A stretch of DNA of 64,000 bases. Source: Demetria terragena DSM 11295 (GTDB lineage Bacteria; Actinomycetota; Actinomycetes; Actinomycetales; Dermatophilaceae). The notes beneath the pieces are model-generated. The model searched no databases. It was given only the letters and a program-made list of their open reading frames with translations, and was not told where the DNA came from. Position 1 is the first letter of the stretch. Each line of letters starts with the position of its first letter. Where the stretch lies: NCBI RefSeq assembly GCF_000376825.1, contig NZ_AQXW01000004.1, positions 1,860,001-1,924,000 of the forward strand. Reading direction: 5' to 3'. A program made the translations under genes and the position numbers. Positions 23,458 to 31,056 of this stretch are shown here, piece by piece.

Positions 23458-23561
23458 GCCAGATTGTTCTGTCCGGACCGTTGCCCGGCGAACGTGGCCA
23501 ACAAGGTCGGCCACTGGTGTAACCGTTTCGTGACCATCAGGTGTTACGCAAATCGGCCAAA

Positions 23562-23577
23562 TGTGACTGAGGTCACA
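23562..23577. promoter_or_regulatory. CRP/GlxR-type binding site
   Basis: TGTGACTGAGGTCACA fits the CRP consensus TGTGA-N6-TCACA exactly. It lies about 230 bases upstream of rpf and about 225 bases upstream of the divergent permease. CRP-family control of rpf genes is established in Mycobacterium tuberculosis (Rv3676 and rpfA). Confidence 0.7.
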
Positions 23578-23629
23578 ACTCTGGGTGAAAATCCCGCAAT
23601 CTGGGCAAAGTGGACGCTTGTCTGGCGTC

Positions 23630-23674
23630 GACCTTGTGAGCAAGGTCACCGAGATGGCGCTGCGTCAAGCAGCG
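23630..23674 (+). promoter_or_regulatory. two adjacent hairpins in permease leader
   Basis: GACCTTG-tgag-CAAGGTC (23630-23647) and CGCTGC-gtcaa-GCAGCG (23658-23674) are perfect small stems about 130 bases before the permease start. They could be part of a leader RNA or an early attenuator. I recognise no named riboswitch. Confidence 0.35.
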
Positions 23675-23802
23675 TTACAACCCCCACGCTACCGCCGTAC
23701 TCGAGTCCCTCCGCGCCGGGGTGCCCGCTTGGGCCGGTGGCTACGGCACCGAAGGCATCGGCTTTCCTCGCCCGTGCGCAGGTTGGGGGTTATGTTGCGA
23801 CG

Positions 23803-25251
23803 ATGACGACATCGCTGTCGCAGCAGTTGCGGCTCAAGAAGCCGCTCGCGACCAACCCGCTCGATGGCCACGATCTCTCCCGAAACCTCAGCACCTTCAC
23901 GTTGATGATGTTCGGCGTCGGGTCAACGGTCGGCACTGGGATCTTCTTTGTCCTCCAGGAGGCCGTCCCTGAGGCCGGCCCGGCCGTGGTGATCTCGTTC
24001 ATCCTGGCGGGCATCGCTGCCGGGCTCTCGGCTCTCAACTACGCCGAGCTCGCGAGCGCGATGCCAGTCTCCGGATCGAGCTATTCGTACGCCTACCACT
24101 CCCTCGGGGAGGGCGTCGCGATGCTGATCGGCGCCTGCGTCCTGCTGGAGTACGGCGTCTCCGCCTCGGCGGTCGCCGTGGGCTGGAGTGGTTACTTCAA
24201 TGAGCTGACCGACAAGTTGTTCGGAGCGCGGCTCCCCGATGCGTTGTCGTACTCACCTATCTCGGTGGACGGCAGCACGACCGGCCTCCTCAACCTGCCG
24301 GCCGTCGTCCTGGTGGCAATGTGCGCCGTGCTGCTGGTGCGCGGAGCCAGCGAATCGGCCCGCGCCAACGCGATCATGGTCGGCATCAAGCTCGCGGCCC
24401 TCGCCATGTTTATCGTCATCGCGTTGACCGCCTTCGAGGTCGACCGCTTCGATCACTTCTTCGACTCCGGCCTGCACGGTATGGCCACTGCTGCGGGCAC
24501 CATCTTCTTCTCCTTCATCGGACTTGATGCCATCTCGACCGCGGGTGAGGAGGTGAAAGACCCACAGCGGGCCCTGCCCCGCGCCCTCTTTGGCGCGCTG
24601 GCGATCGTGATCGGCGTGTACTTGCTGGTCGCCATTGCCGGTGTCGGCTCGCAGCCGCTGTCGGAGTTCTCCTCCGAAGAACAAGAAAGTGCCGGCATGT
24701 CCGTCATGCTGGCGAACATCACCGGGTCGCAGATTCCGGGCACGATCCTGGCCGCCGGCGCGGTGATCTCGATCTTTTCGGTCACCTTGGTCTCTCTCTA
24801 TGGGCAGACCCGAGTGCTGTTCGCGATGGCCCGTGACCGGATGCTGCCGGACCGATTCGCCGAGGTGAATCCCAAGACCCTGACGCCGCGCTACAACACC
24901 ATCGTGGTGGCGATCGTGGTGGCGCTCATCGCGGGCTTTGTGCCCTCGGATTACCTCTGGGACACGGTCTCGATCGGAACCCTGATGGCCTTCATCGTCG
25001 TCGCGTCCGGCGTACTGGTGTTGCGCCGTACCCGGCCCGATATGGAGCGTCCGTTCCGGGTGCCTGCCTTCCCCGTTCTGCCTCTTCTGACAATCGCCAT
25101 CTGCATCTACGTGCTGTCCGGTCTGCCGCTAATCACGTGGGCGATCTTCTTGAGCTGGCTCGGCGTCGTCCTGGTCTATTACCTGCTGTACGCCCGCCAC
25201 CGCTCACGGCTGATCACCCCAGACGCGCCGCCGAAGGTGGACGCCCGATGA
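23803..25251 (+). CDS. APC-family cationic amino-acid permease
   Basis: 482 residues from the ATG at 23803 (MTTSLSQQLRLKKPL); the frame is open further upstream but loses family resemblance. About 12-13 membrane segments. The APC signature is in the first helix (FTLMMFGVGSTVGTGIFFVLQEAV), with YAELASAMPVSGSSYSYAYHSLGE and FFSFIGLDAISTAGEEVKDPQRALPRAL, typical of CAT/YfnA-type transporters. It imports amino acids (probably cationic) with protons or Na+. The stop overlaps a universal stress protein gene (ATGA), an association common for APC transporters. Confidence 0.88.
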   Translation: MTTSLSQQLRLKKPLATNPLDGHDLSRNLSTFTLMMFGVGSTVGTGIFFVLQEAVPEAGPAVVISFILAGIAAGLSALNYAELASAMPVSGSSYSYAYHSLGEGVAMLIGACVLLEYGVSASAVAVGWSGYFNELTDKLFGARLPDALSYSPISVDGSTTGLLNLPAVVLVAMCAVLLVRGASESARANAIMVGIKLAALAMFIVIALTAFEVDRFDHFFDSGLHGMATAAGTIFFSFIGLDAISTAGEEVKDPQRALPRALFGALAIVIGVYLLVAIAGVGSQPLSEFSSEEQESAGMSVMLANITGSQIPGTILAAGAVISIFSVTLVSLYGQTRVLFAMARDRMLPDRFAEVNPKTLTPRYNTIVVAIVVALIAGFVPSDYLWDTVSIGTLMAFIVVASGVLVLRRTRPDMERPFRVPAFPVLPLLTIAICIYVLSGLPLITWAIFLSWLGVVLVYYLLYARHRSRLITPDAPPKVDAR

Positions 25252-26138
25252 CGCTCATCGCCGGGTTTCCCTTTGGGAAGGACGATTCGTCGGGCATCGA
25301 GTTGGCCGCCTCGCTGGCTCGCTCGGCCGGAACCGACCTGCGCGTCGTCACCGTCCTACCCGCCCGATGGCCCACCACCACCGCCGAGCGCACCGACCGC
25401 GCGATGGAGGAGTGGGCGGCCGAACAAGGTGCGGCGGCAGTTACCCATGCGACCGAGGTGCTCGCCGAGCAGTGCCCCGACCTGCAGAGCGAAGCAGCCT
25501 GGGTCTCGGGCCGCTCCATTCCGTCCGCATTGGTCGATGAGGCACAGCGGATCGGCGCGTCCATGATCGTGGTCGGGTCCGGTCGGGATGGTGCCTACGG
25601 CCACGTCCACCTGGGCTCGACCGTCGACCGCCTACTGCACTCTTCGCCGGTGCCCGTAGCGATTGCGCCGCGCGGCTTCCATGCCCCCGACGGGGCCACG
25701 GTGTCCCGGGCGACGTGCGCCTTTCGTGGTGATCGGGTGTCGTGGCAGACCCTCGATCGCACAGCAGAAATCTGTACGGCGGTCGACTGTGCGCTTCGCG
25801 TCGTGACCTTCGCGATCCGGGGTCGCACGATGTATCCGCCCGAGGTCGGTACCCGGGTCGAGGACGACATCCTGGCGCGCTGGCGCGAGCAGGCCGAGGA
25901 AGCTCAGCGTGTTGCGTTGGCTGACCTTCAAACCCGTGGAGACCTTCCTTCCCGAGTGGAAAGCACTGTGGCCCAGGGAAATTCGTGGTCAGCCGCGTTT
26001 GATCGTTTGACGTGGGAGCGCGACGAGGTGCTGGTCGTCGGGTCCTCGGCGAGTTCGTTCGTCGAGCGCTTGTTCCTCGGCTCGAGTGGCTCAAAACTGT
26101 TGCGGCATTCGCCGGTTCCAGTGATCGTCGTGCCCTGA
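25248..26138 (+). CDS. tandem-domain universal stress protein
   Basis: 296 residues, ATG in a four-base overlap with the permease stop. Two UspA domains: the first ends VVGSGRDGAYGHVHLGSTVDRLLHSSPVPVAIAP, the second VVGSSASSFVERLFLGSSGSKLLRHSPVPVIVVP. Both contain versions of the G-x2-G-x9-G-S/T ATP-binding loop, less perfect in the second. As a partner of the permease it may modulate transport according to ATP or stress; this is inferred from coupling alone. Confidence 0.88.
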   Translation: MTLIAGFPFGKDDSSGIELAASLARSAGTDLRVVTVLPARWPTTTAERTDRAMEEWAAEQGAAAVTHATEVLAEQCPDLQSEAAWVSGRSIPSALVDEAQRIGASMIVVGSGRDGAYGHVHLGSTVDRLLHSSPVPVAIAPRGFHAPDGATVSRATCAFRGDRVSWQTLDRTAEICTAVDCALRVVTFAIRGRTMYPPEVGTRVEDDILARWREQAEEAQRVALADLQTRGDLPSRVESTVAQGNSWSAAFDRLTWERDEVLVVGSSASSFVERLFLGSSGSKLLRHSPVPVIVVP

Positions 26139-26235
26139 TCCGACCGTTTCGAAGATCGGTTGGTCACAAAGCGCACCTGGCCGACCTTCCCGCGAGACGA
26201 TGACGCCAGGACACCCGTACGTTGAGGAGCCGAAT

Positions 26236-28053
26236 ATGCACCAGCCCGTCAGTCGCCGCACCATGCTCGCCGCCGGGACCGCCGGCGGACTCGCTCTCGG
26301 GTTGGGCCGACCGCACGTCGCACAGGCTCTCGACGGACGGCCCATCCGCGAGCCGCACAAGGTGCCCGAAGCGGTCGGCACGGGCGGCGCGGTGTCGTCC
26401 GTCGACCCGTACGCCAGCGATATCGGCATCCAGGTGCTGAAGGCTGGTGGAAACGCGGCCGATGCTGCTATCGCCATGGCGGCCGCGCTGGGAGTGACTG
26501 AGCCCTTCTCCAGCGGGCTCGGCGGCGGCGGATTCTTCGTGTTCTATGACGCCCGATCAGGTCGTACTCGCACGATCAACGGCCGGGAGACGGCGCCGGC
26601 GTCCTACACCTCCCGGGAGTTCGCCGACCACAATGGAGAGGCGCTCGACTTCGACACGGTCGTCAACTCAGGCAAGTCGATCGGCGTTCCCGGCACGCTC
26701 GCCACCTGGGAGTTGGCCGCCCACCGCTTTGGTACGCGCCGCCTGGCCGAACTCCTCGAGCCCGCCGAGGATCTGGCCCGCCGCGGCTTTGTCGTCGATG
26801 ACTACTACCGAAGCCACACCGAAAGCAATGCCGAGAGATTTCGGATGTTTCCGGAGACCGTCGCGGTATATCTGCCGGGCGGGAAGGTCCCCAAGGTGGG
26901 CGACATCATGCGCAACCGCGACCTCGCCGACACCTACCGGCTGATCGCCCGGCGGGGGACCAGGGAGTTTTACCACGGGTCCATTGGGCGCGCGATCGTC
27001 GAGGAGTCACGCCGCCCGACCACCGCGCGCGGCGTCAGCGTCCTGCGCGGCGAGATGCGCATGCGCGACATCGAGGGCTACCGCCCGACCGTGGAGCGCC
27101 CCACCCGTAGCCGCTATCGCGGACTCGACGTACATGGCATGGGCATTCCCGGGTCGGGAGGCATCGGCGTCAGCCAGATCCTCAACCTGATGGCCGCCTA
27201 CTCCGAGCGCACCAAGCGCAGGGTGTCGGACCTGCCCGAAGTCGACTACCTGCACTGGTTCTCCGAGGCGAGCGCCACCGCCTTCGCTGACCGCAACCGC
27301 TATGTCGGCGACGTGCGGGGCGTTCCCATTCGCGAACTGCTCTCCATGCGCTTCGCGCGCGAGCGAGCCATGCTTTTCGACCCCGATCAGGCCATGGAGC
27401 GGCCGGTCCCGTTCGGCTACCCGGATGGTGACTATGACCGGCCACCGAAAACTGGGCTCCGCCAGGGCCAGCCGCACCAGGGCCAGTCGACCACCCACCT
27501 CAACGCGACCGACCGGTGGGGAAATGTGGCGTCCTACACGCTCACCATCGAGCAGACCGGCGGGTCGGGCATCACCGTCCCTGGCCACGGCTTCCTGCTC
27601 AATAACGAGCTGACTGACTTCGATTTCGTGCCCCTGACGAAGGGCGTACCTGACCCGAATCTGCCCGGACCCGGCAAGCGTCCCCGGTCCTCGATGAGCC
27701 CAACGATCGTCTTTGACCGTGGGCGCCCGGTGTTGACGGCCGGGACGCCTGGCGGGTCGCGCATCATCACCACCGTCGCTCAGATTCTGCTCGGCTATCT
27801 CGATCGGGATCTCGACTTGGTCGACGCCATCGCCGCACCCCGGTTGTCTTCGCGCAACGGCGTCGAGGACGCCGACCTGGGACTCAAGGACACTCCGACC
27901 GGCGCAGCCCTTGCCGCAAAAGGTCACGACCTGGCTGCGCAGCGCTGGATCTCCAATGCATCGGGCATCGCATTCGAAAAAGGCCGCATGGTCGCAGCGG
28001 CGGAAACCGAGCGGGGCGATGGCGGTTCGGCCCGGGTCGTACGCCAACGATGA
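26236..28053 (+). CDS. ggt: gamma-glutamyltransferase
   Basis: 605 residues from the ATG at 26236, with GAGGAG upstream; the longer frame adds an unrelated N-terminus. A Tat-like signal (SRRTMLAAGTAGG) indicates export. Family words: ASDIGIQVLKAGGNAADAAIAMAAALGVTEPFSSGLGGGGFFVFYD, RETAPASY, VPGTLATWELA, and the autocleavage site GQSTTHLNATDRWGN, where the Thr becomes the new N-terminal nucleophile. SSMSPTI-type and GGSRIITTVAQ motifs are in the small subunit. It hydrolyses glutathione-like gamma-glutamyl bonds. Confidence 0.93.
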   Translation: MHQPVSRRTMLAAGTAGGLALGLGRPHVAQALDGRPIREPHKVPEAVGTGGAVSSVDPYASDIGIQVLKAGGNAADAAIAMAAALGVTEPFSSGLGGGGFFVFYDARSGRTRTINGRETAPASYTSREFADHNGEALDFDTVVNSGKSIGVPGTLATWELAAHRFGTRRLAELLEPAEDLARRGFVVDDYYRSHTESNAERFRMFPETVAVYLPGGKVPKVGDIMRNRDLADTYRLIARRGTREFYHGSIGRAIVEESRRPTTARGVSVLRGEMRMRDIEGYRPTVERPTRSRYRGLDVHGMGIPGSGGIGVSQILNLMAAYSERTKRRVSDLPEVDYLHWFSEASATAFADRNRYVGDVRGVPIRELLSMRFARERAMLFDPDQAMERPVPFGYPDGDYDRPPKTGLRQGQPHQGQSTTHLNATDRWGNVASYTLTIEQTGGSGITVPGHGFLLNNELTDFDFVPLTKGVPDPNLPGPGKRPRSSMSPTIVFDRGRPVLTAGTPGGSRIITTVAQILLGYLDRDLDLVDAIAAPRLSSRNGVEDADLGLKDTPTGAALAAKGHDLAAQRWISNASGIAFEKGRMVAAAETERGDGGSARVVRQR

Positions 28054-28080
28054 CCAATCTCACATTTTTTTGAAATCTTT

Positions 28081-28108
28081 CCAATCCAGGATCGGGAGGT
28101 CTCCGAAT
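28081..28108 (+). promoter_or_regulatory. SigK-like ECF promoter
   Basis: CCAATCC (28081-28087) and CCGAAT (28103-28108) are separated by 15 bases. This closely matches the M. tuberculosis SigK consensus (CCATCC-N16/17-CCGAAT). It precedes the operon that encodes a SigK-like factor and its anti-sigma, so autoregulation is likely. Confidence 0.7.
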
Positions 28109-28110
28109 AC

Positions 28111-28162
28111 CTCCTGTCTAGATCCCATCGGCGAGGGTCGCCGATAGAGGAACCGACAGGAG
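28111..28162 (+). promoter_or_regulatory. leader hairpins hiding the CHRD ribosome-binding site
   Basis: CTCCTGTC (28111-28118) is complementary to GACAGGAG (28155-28162), which contains the ribosome-binding site of the CHRD gene. Inside lies a perfect stem, ATCGGCGA-ggg-TCGCCGAT (28127-28145). If formed, the outer stem would block translation initiation. The predicted transcript start near 28115 falls inside the left arm, so the true 5-prime end matters. Confidence 0.45.
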
Positions 28163-28170
28163 ACCGTCAC

Positions 28171-28944
28171 ATGCGCACTACCTCCAAGACCGCCCTCGGG
28201 CTTGCCGCGTTCGGCATGGCCTTGGCGCCTATCGCGGGTGCTTCACCCGCATCGGCTCACGCCACTGCCCATGACTTCACCGCCAACCTGACCCAGCTCA
28301 ACGACTCCGGCGCCTCCGGCACCGCGTGGATCAAACTGCAGGGGCACACCGCCACGGTGAAGGTCACGACCAAGGGGCTGCTCGCGGGCGCCCCCCACGC
28401 ACAGCACATCCACATCGGCGCCAAGGGCCAGTGCCCGAGCAACGACACGAAGGGCACCGGGGTCAACGGAGCCCTTCGCGTCCTGGACGCCATAAAGGAC
28501 TACGGCATGATCGGACAGTCCTTGACCACCACGGGCGACGTCACTCCCGACAGTGGCCTTGCGGTGACCCGCTTCCCGACCGGCGACGGTACCTACGAGC
28601 GCACCTTCAAGGTCTCCGAAGACACCCGCATGGCGTTGCTCAAGGGCAAGTCCGCAGTTGTCGTTCACGGCGTTGACTTGAACAAGAACGGCAAGTACGA
28701 CGGCGCCTCGAAGTCCGAACTGGACCCGAGCCTGCCCGAGGAAGCAACCGACCCGGCAGCCTGTGGCGCATTGAACATGAGCCAGATGAACCACATGCCA
28801 AACGGTGGCGTCCAGACTGGTGACGGTTCCACCGCCGCCAGTGACAACAGCAGCACCATGATGGGTCTCGCCGCGACCGCTCTCGTGGCCGGTGCCGGCG
28901 GATTCGTGATCGCTCGTCGTCGCGATGCCAAGCAGCACGGCTGA
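28171..28944 (+). CDS. CHRD-domain surface protein, likely sortase F substrate
   Basis: 257 residues: Sec signal (to about ASAHA), then a CHRD-like domain (about 33-185; FTANLTQLNDSGASGTAWIKLQG, APHAQHIHIGAKGQC, VVVHGVDLN). Residues 209-220 read MPNGGVQTGDGS, then a Ser/Asn spacer, a hydrophobic segment (about 230-248) and a basic tail (ARRRDAKQHG). The tail has sorting-signal architecture without LPxTG, and the next gene is a class F sortase, so covalent anchoring is probable. The function of CHRD domains is not known in bacteria. It is first gene of a SigK-type operon. Confidence 0.82.
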   Translation: MRTTSKTALGLAAFGMALAPIAGASPASAHATAHDFTANLTQLNDSGASGTAWIKLQGHTATVKVTTKGLLAGAPHAQHIHIGAKGQCPSNDTKGTGVNGALRVLDAIKDYGMIGQSLTTTGDVTPDSGLAVTRFPTGDGTYERTFKVSEDTRMALLKGKSAVVVHGVDLNKNGKYDGASKSELDPSLPEEATDPAACGALNMSQMNHMPNGGVQTGDGSTAASDNSSTMMGLAATALVAGAGGFVIARRRDAKQHG

Positions 28945-28958
28945 TTGAGGATCTGAAG

Positions 28959-29651
28959 ATGTCAGTTGAGGGCGGGCGTGCAATAAGTCGCCGGTCGATG
29001 ATCGGGGCCACCGTGGCAGGTGCCGTGACGGTGCTGTGGAGCGTCGGGGCGTGTAGCTCAGACGGTCCTCCAGCGCCGCCGCGCTCCACGCCCACAGATG
29101 GTGCACTCCCGCCCTCACCTGACGCAGTCGATACCCCGGCCACCTCCGATAAGGAATCGACGGCATCGCCCAGCAGCACGACCAACATGCCACCCTCGAA
29201 GCCCGCAAGCATGAGCATCCCGACGATCGGGGTTACGTCACGAGTGATCGAGCTCGGCCTGCAGGCCAACGGTGAGATGCAGGTTCCCAAGGGTGCGACA
29301 TACGACCGTGCTGGGTGGTTCAACGGTTCACCGACGCCCGGTGAATTGGGCCCGTCGGTGCTCGCCGGACATGTCGACGGCAAAGACGGACCGTCGGTGT
29401 TTTACCGGCTTGGTTCGCTCAAGTCTGGCGACAGCATCACGGTGACACGCGCCGACAAGCAGCGGGTGACCTACCGGGTCTATGAGACCGAACGCTATGC
29501 CAAGGACGCCTTTCCCACCGTCCGCGTGTATGGCAACACCACGACACCCGAACTCCGTCTGATCACCTGCTCAGGCGGCCTTGGCCCCGACGGCCACTAC
29601 CTCGACAACACCGTCGTCTACGCCCGCATGTCCGGCGCGACGACTTCATGA
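28959..29651 (+). CDS. class F sortase
   Basis: 230 residues. The N-terminus has ISRRS, a hydrophobic stretch and a lipobox-like VGAC, so membrane anchoring as a lipoprotein is possible. After a Pro/Ser/Thr linker (about 40-85) comes the sortase barrel: SIPTIGVTSRVIELGL, catalytic His in VLAGHVDGKDGPSVFYRLGSL, catalytic Cys in LRLITCSGG. GAGG lies upstream of the ATG. It would join the CHRD protein to the wall or another acceptor. It lies between its presumed substrate and sigK. Confidence 0.88.
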   Translation: MSVEGGRAISRRSMIGATVAGAVTVLWSVGACSSDGPPAPPRSTPTDGALPPSPDAVDTPATSDKESTASPSSTTNMPPSKPASMSIPTIGVTSRVIELGLQANGEMQVPKGATYDRAGWFNGSPTPGELGPSVLAGHVDGKDGPSVFYRLGSLKSGDSITVTRADKQRVTYRVYETERYAKDAFPTVRVYGNTTTPELRLITCSGGLGPDGHYLDNTVVYARMSGATTS

Positions 29652-29671
29652 CACCTCGGAGGAGGGAAAGT

Positions 29672-30280
29672 ATGCCTGGCGATTCATCGTCACCCCCGGA
29701 CATACCGCCGGGCCTACGCTCCGTGAGTGAGTCCTCGGAACCGGACCTGTCCGAGTTGCTGCGACGCTGCGCCCGAGGAGATGAGCGGGCGTTCACAGCG
29801 CTATACGACGCAACCTCGTCGCGGCTCTACGGTCTCGCGGTCCGCATCGTGCGCAATCGAGCGATGGCCGAAGAAGTCACCCAGGAGTGTTACCTGGAGT
29901 TGTGGCGCCACTCGGCTCGCTTCGACTCCTCCCAGGGCAGCGCTCTCTCGTGGATGCTGACCATCACCCACCGCAAGGCGGTGGACCAGGTACGCAGCGT
30001 CGAAGCTGCGGACCGGCGGGATGTGACGTACGAACAGCGTTCCCGCACACCGTCGTTCGACTCCACCGCCGAGTCGGCGCACGCAAATTTTGAGGGCGCT
30101 CGAGTGCGAAGGGCACTGGAGACTCTCACCTCAACCCAGCGTGAAGCTGTGGAACTCGCCTACTTCGGTGGATACACACACACCGAAGTAGCGCAACTGC
30201 TAGATCTGCCTTTGGGCACCGCAAAGACCCGCATCCGGGATGGCCTCATCCGGTTGCGCGACACGATGGGAGGCGAATGA
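29672..30280 (+). CDS. sigK: SigK-like ECF RNA polymerase sigma factor
   Basis: 202 residues from the ATG at 29672, which has GGAGGAGGG six bases away; an ATG at 29648 overlapping the sortase stop has no such site. Region 2: ERAFTALYDATSSRLYGLAVRIVRNRAMAEEVTQECYLELWRHSARFD. Region 4: LTSTQREAVELAYFGGYTHTEVAQLLDLPLGTAKTRIRDGL. It matches the SigK (ECF19) family. The stop overlaps the rskA start, and a SigK-like promoter lies at the head of the operon. Thus a self-amplifying switch held by RskA. Confidence 0.9.
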   Translation: MPGDSSSPPDIPPGLRSVSESSEPDLSELLRRCARGDERAFTALYDATSSRLYGLAVRIVRNRAMAEEVTQECYLELWRHSARFDSSQGSALSWMLTITHRKAVDQVRSVEAADRRDVTYEQRSRTPSFDSTAESAHANFEGARVRRALETLTSTQREAVELAYFGGYTHTEVAQLLDLPLGTAKTRIRDGLIRLRDTMGGE

Positions 30281-31050
30281 TGTCTATCGAGTCCTACCAA
30301 CTGATCGGCGCTTACGCCATAGATGCCGTAGATGACGATGAACGCCGAGTGGTCGACCAGTCGATGGCCGAAGACTCCGAGTACGCCGCCGAGATGCGTT
30401 CGCTGCGCGACGCCGCGAACGAACTCAGTGTGCTCAGCGCGATCGAGCCTCCCGCGTCCTTGCGCTCATCCGTGCTGGTCAGCATCGCCCAGACTCGCCC
30501 ATTGCCTCCGCTGACCCCCGAGGCCGACGCCGAAACTGACGCCTCTGACGGCTCCGACCAGGCGCCCGTAGCTGACCTGGGTGCAGTTCGCGAACGCCGC
30601 CAGCGACGGTGGAGCGGCTGGTTGCTGTCCGCCGCCGCGGCAGTCCTGCTCGTGACGGGTGGGCTCAGTGTCGCGATGTGGTCGCCGTGGCAGAACGAAG
30701 GTGGCACCACGGTTGCCGCTCAGGTGTCCAGCGCTGCCGACGCGGAGACGTACGACTTGCCGTTGGGCGATTCCAACGCGACCGTGACCCGCTCTGCGTC
30801 CGAGGGCAAGGCTGTGCTGCGCAGCATCGACCTTCCCGCACCGCCGGCTGGCCAGAACTATCAGATGTGGTTGCAGCAGGACGGCAAGATGGTCTCGGCT
30901 GGAATGCTTCCGAAGATCGCCAAGGACGGCACCGTCACGATGGTCTTGGACGGCGACGCCGGGCGGGCCAGCGCGACAGCGATGACCCTTGAGCCCGCAG
31001 GCGGCTCAAAGCAGCCGACCACCACCCCGATGGGTTTGATCGCCTTCTAA
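30277..31050 (+). CDS. rskA: anti-sigma-K factor RskA
   Basis: 257 residues. The N-terminal anti-sigma domain (YQLIGAYAIDAVDDDERRVVDQSMAEDSEYAAEMRSLRDAANELS) is followed by an acidic linker, one membrane segment (WSGWLLSAAAAVLLVTGGLSVAMW, about 107-130) and an extracytoplasmic RskA domain (about 140-257; LPLGDSNATVTRS, LPAPPAGQNYQMWLQQDGKMVSAGMLP). It holds SigK until regulated proteolysis frees it. It starts four bases inside sigK (ATGATG; the second ATG at 30280 is equally possible). It ends six bases from the convergent methyltransferase. Confidence 0.92.
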   Translation: MMSIESYQLIGAYAIDAVDDDERRVVDQSMAEDSEYAAEMRSLRDAANELSVLSAIEPPASLRSSVLVSIAQTRPLPPLTPEADAETDASDGSDQAPVADLGAVRERRQRRWSGWLLSAAAAVLLVTGGLSVAMWSPWQNEGGTTVAAQVSSAADAETYDLPLGDSNATVTRSASEGKAVLRSIDLPAPPAGQNYQMWLQQDGKMVSAGMLPKIAKDGTVTMVLDGDAGRASATAMTLEPAGGSKQPTTTPMGLIAF

Positions 31051-31056
31051 AGAAGA

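Noticed and set aside
23331-23640. ydaO (c-di-AMP) riboswitch upstream of rpf
   Set aside because: Searched by eye on both strands; GGGTGAA-like words exist, but the conserved core (GUCAGCUAACC-type) is missing and the order is wrong.
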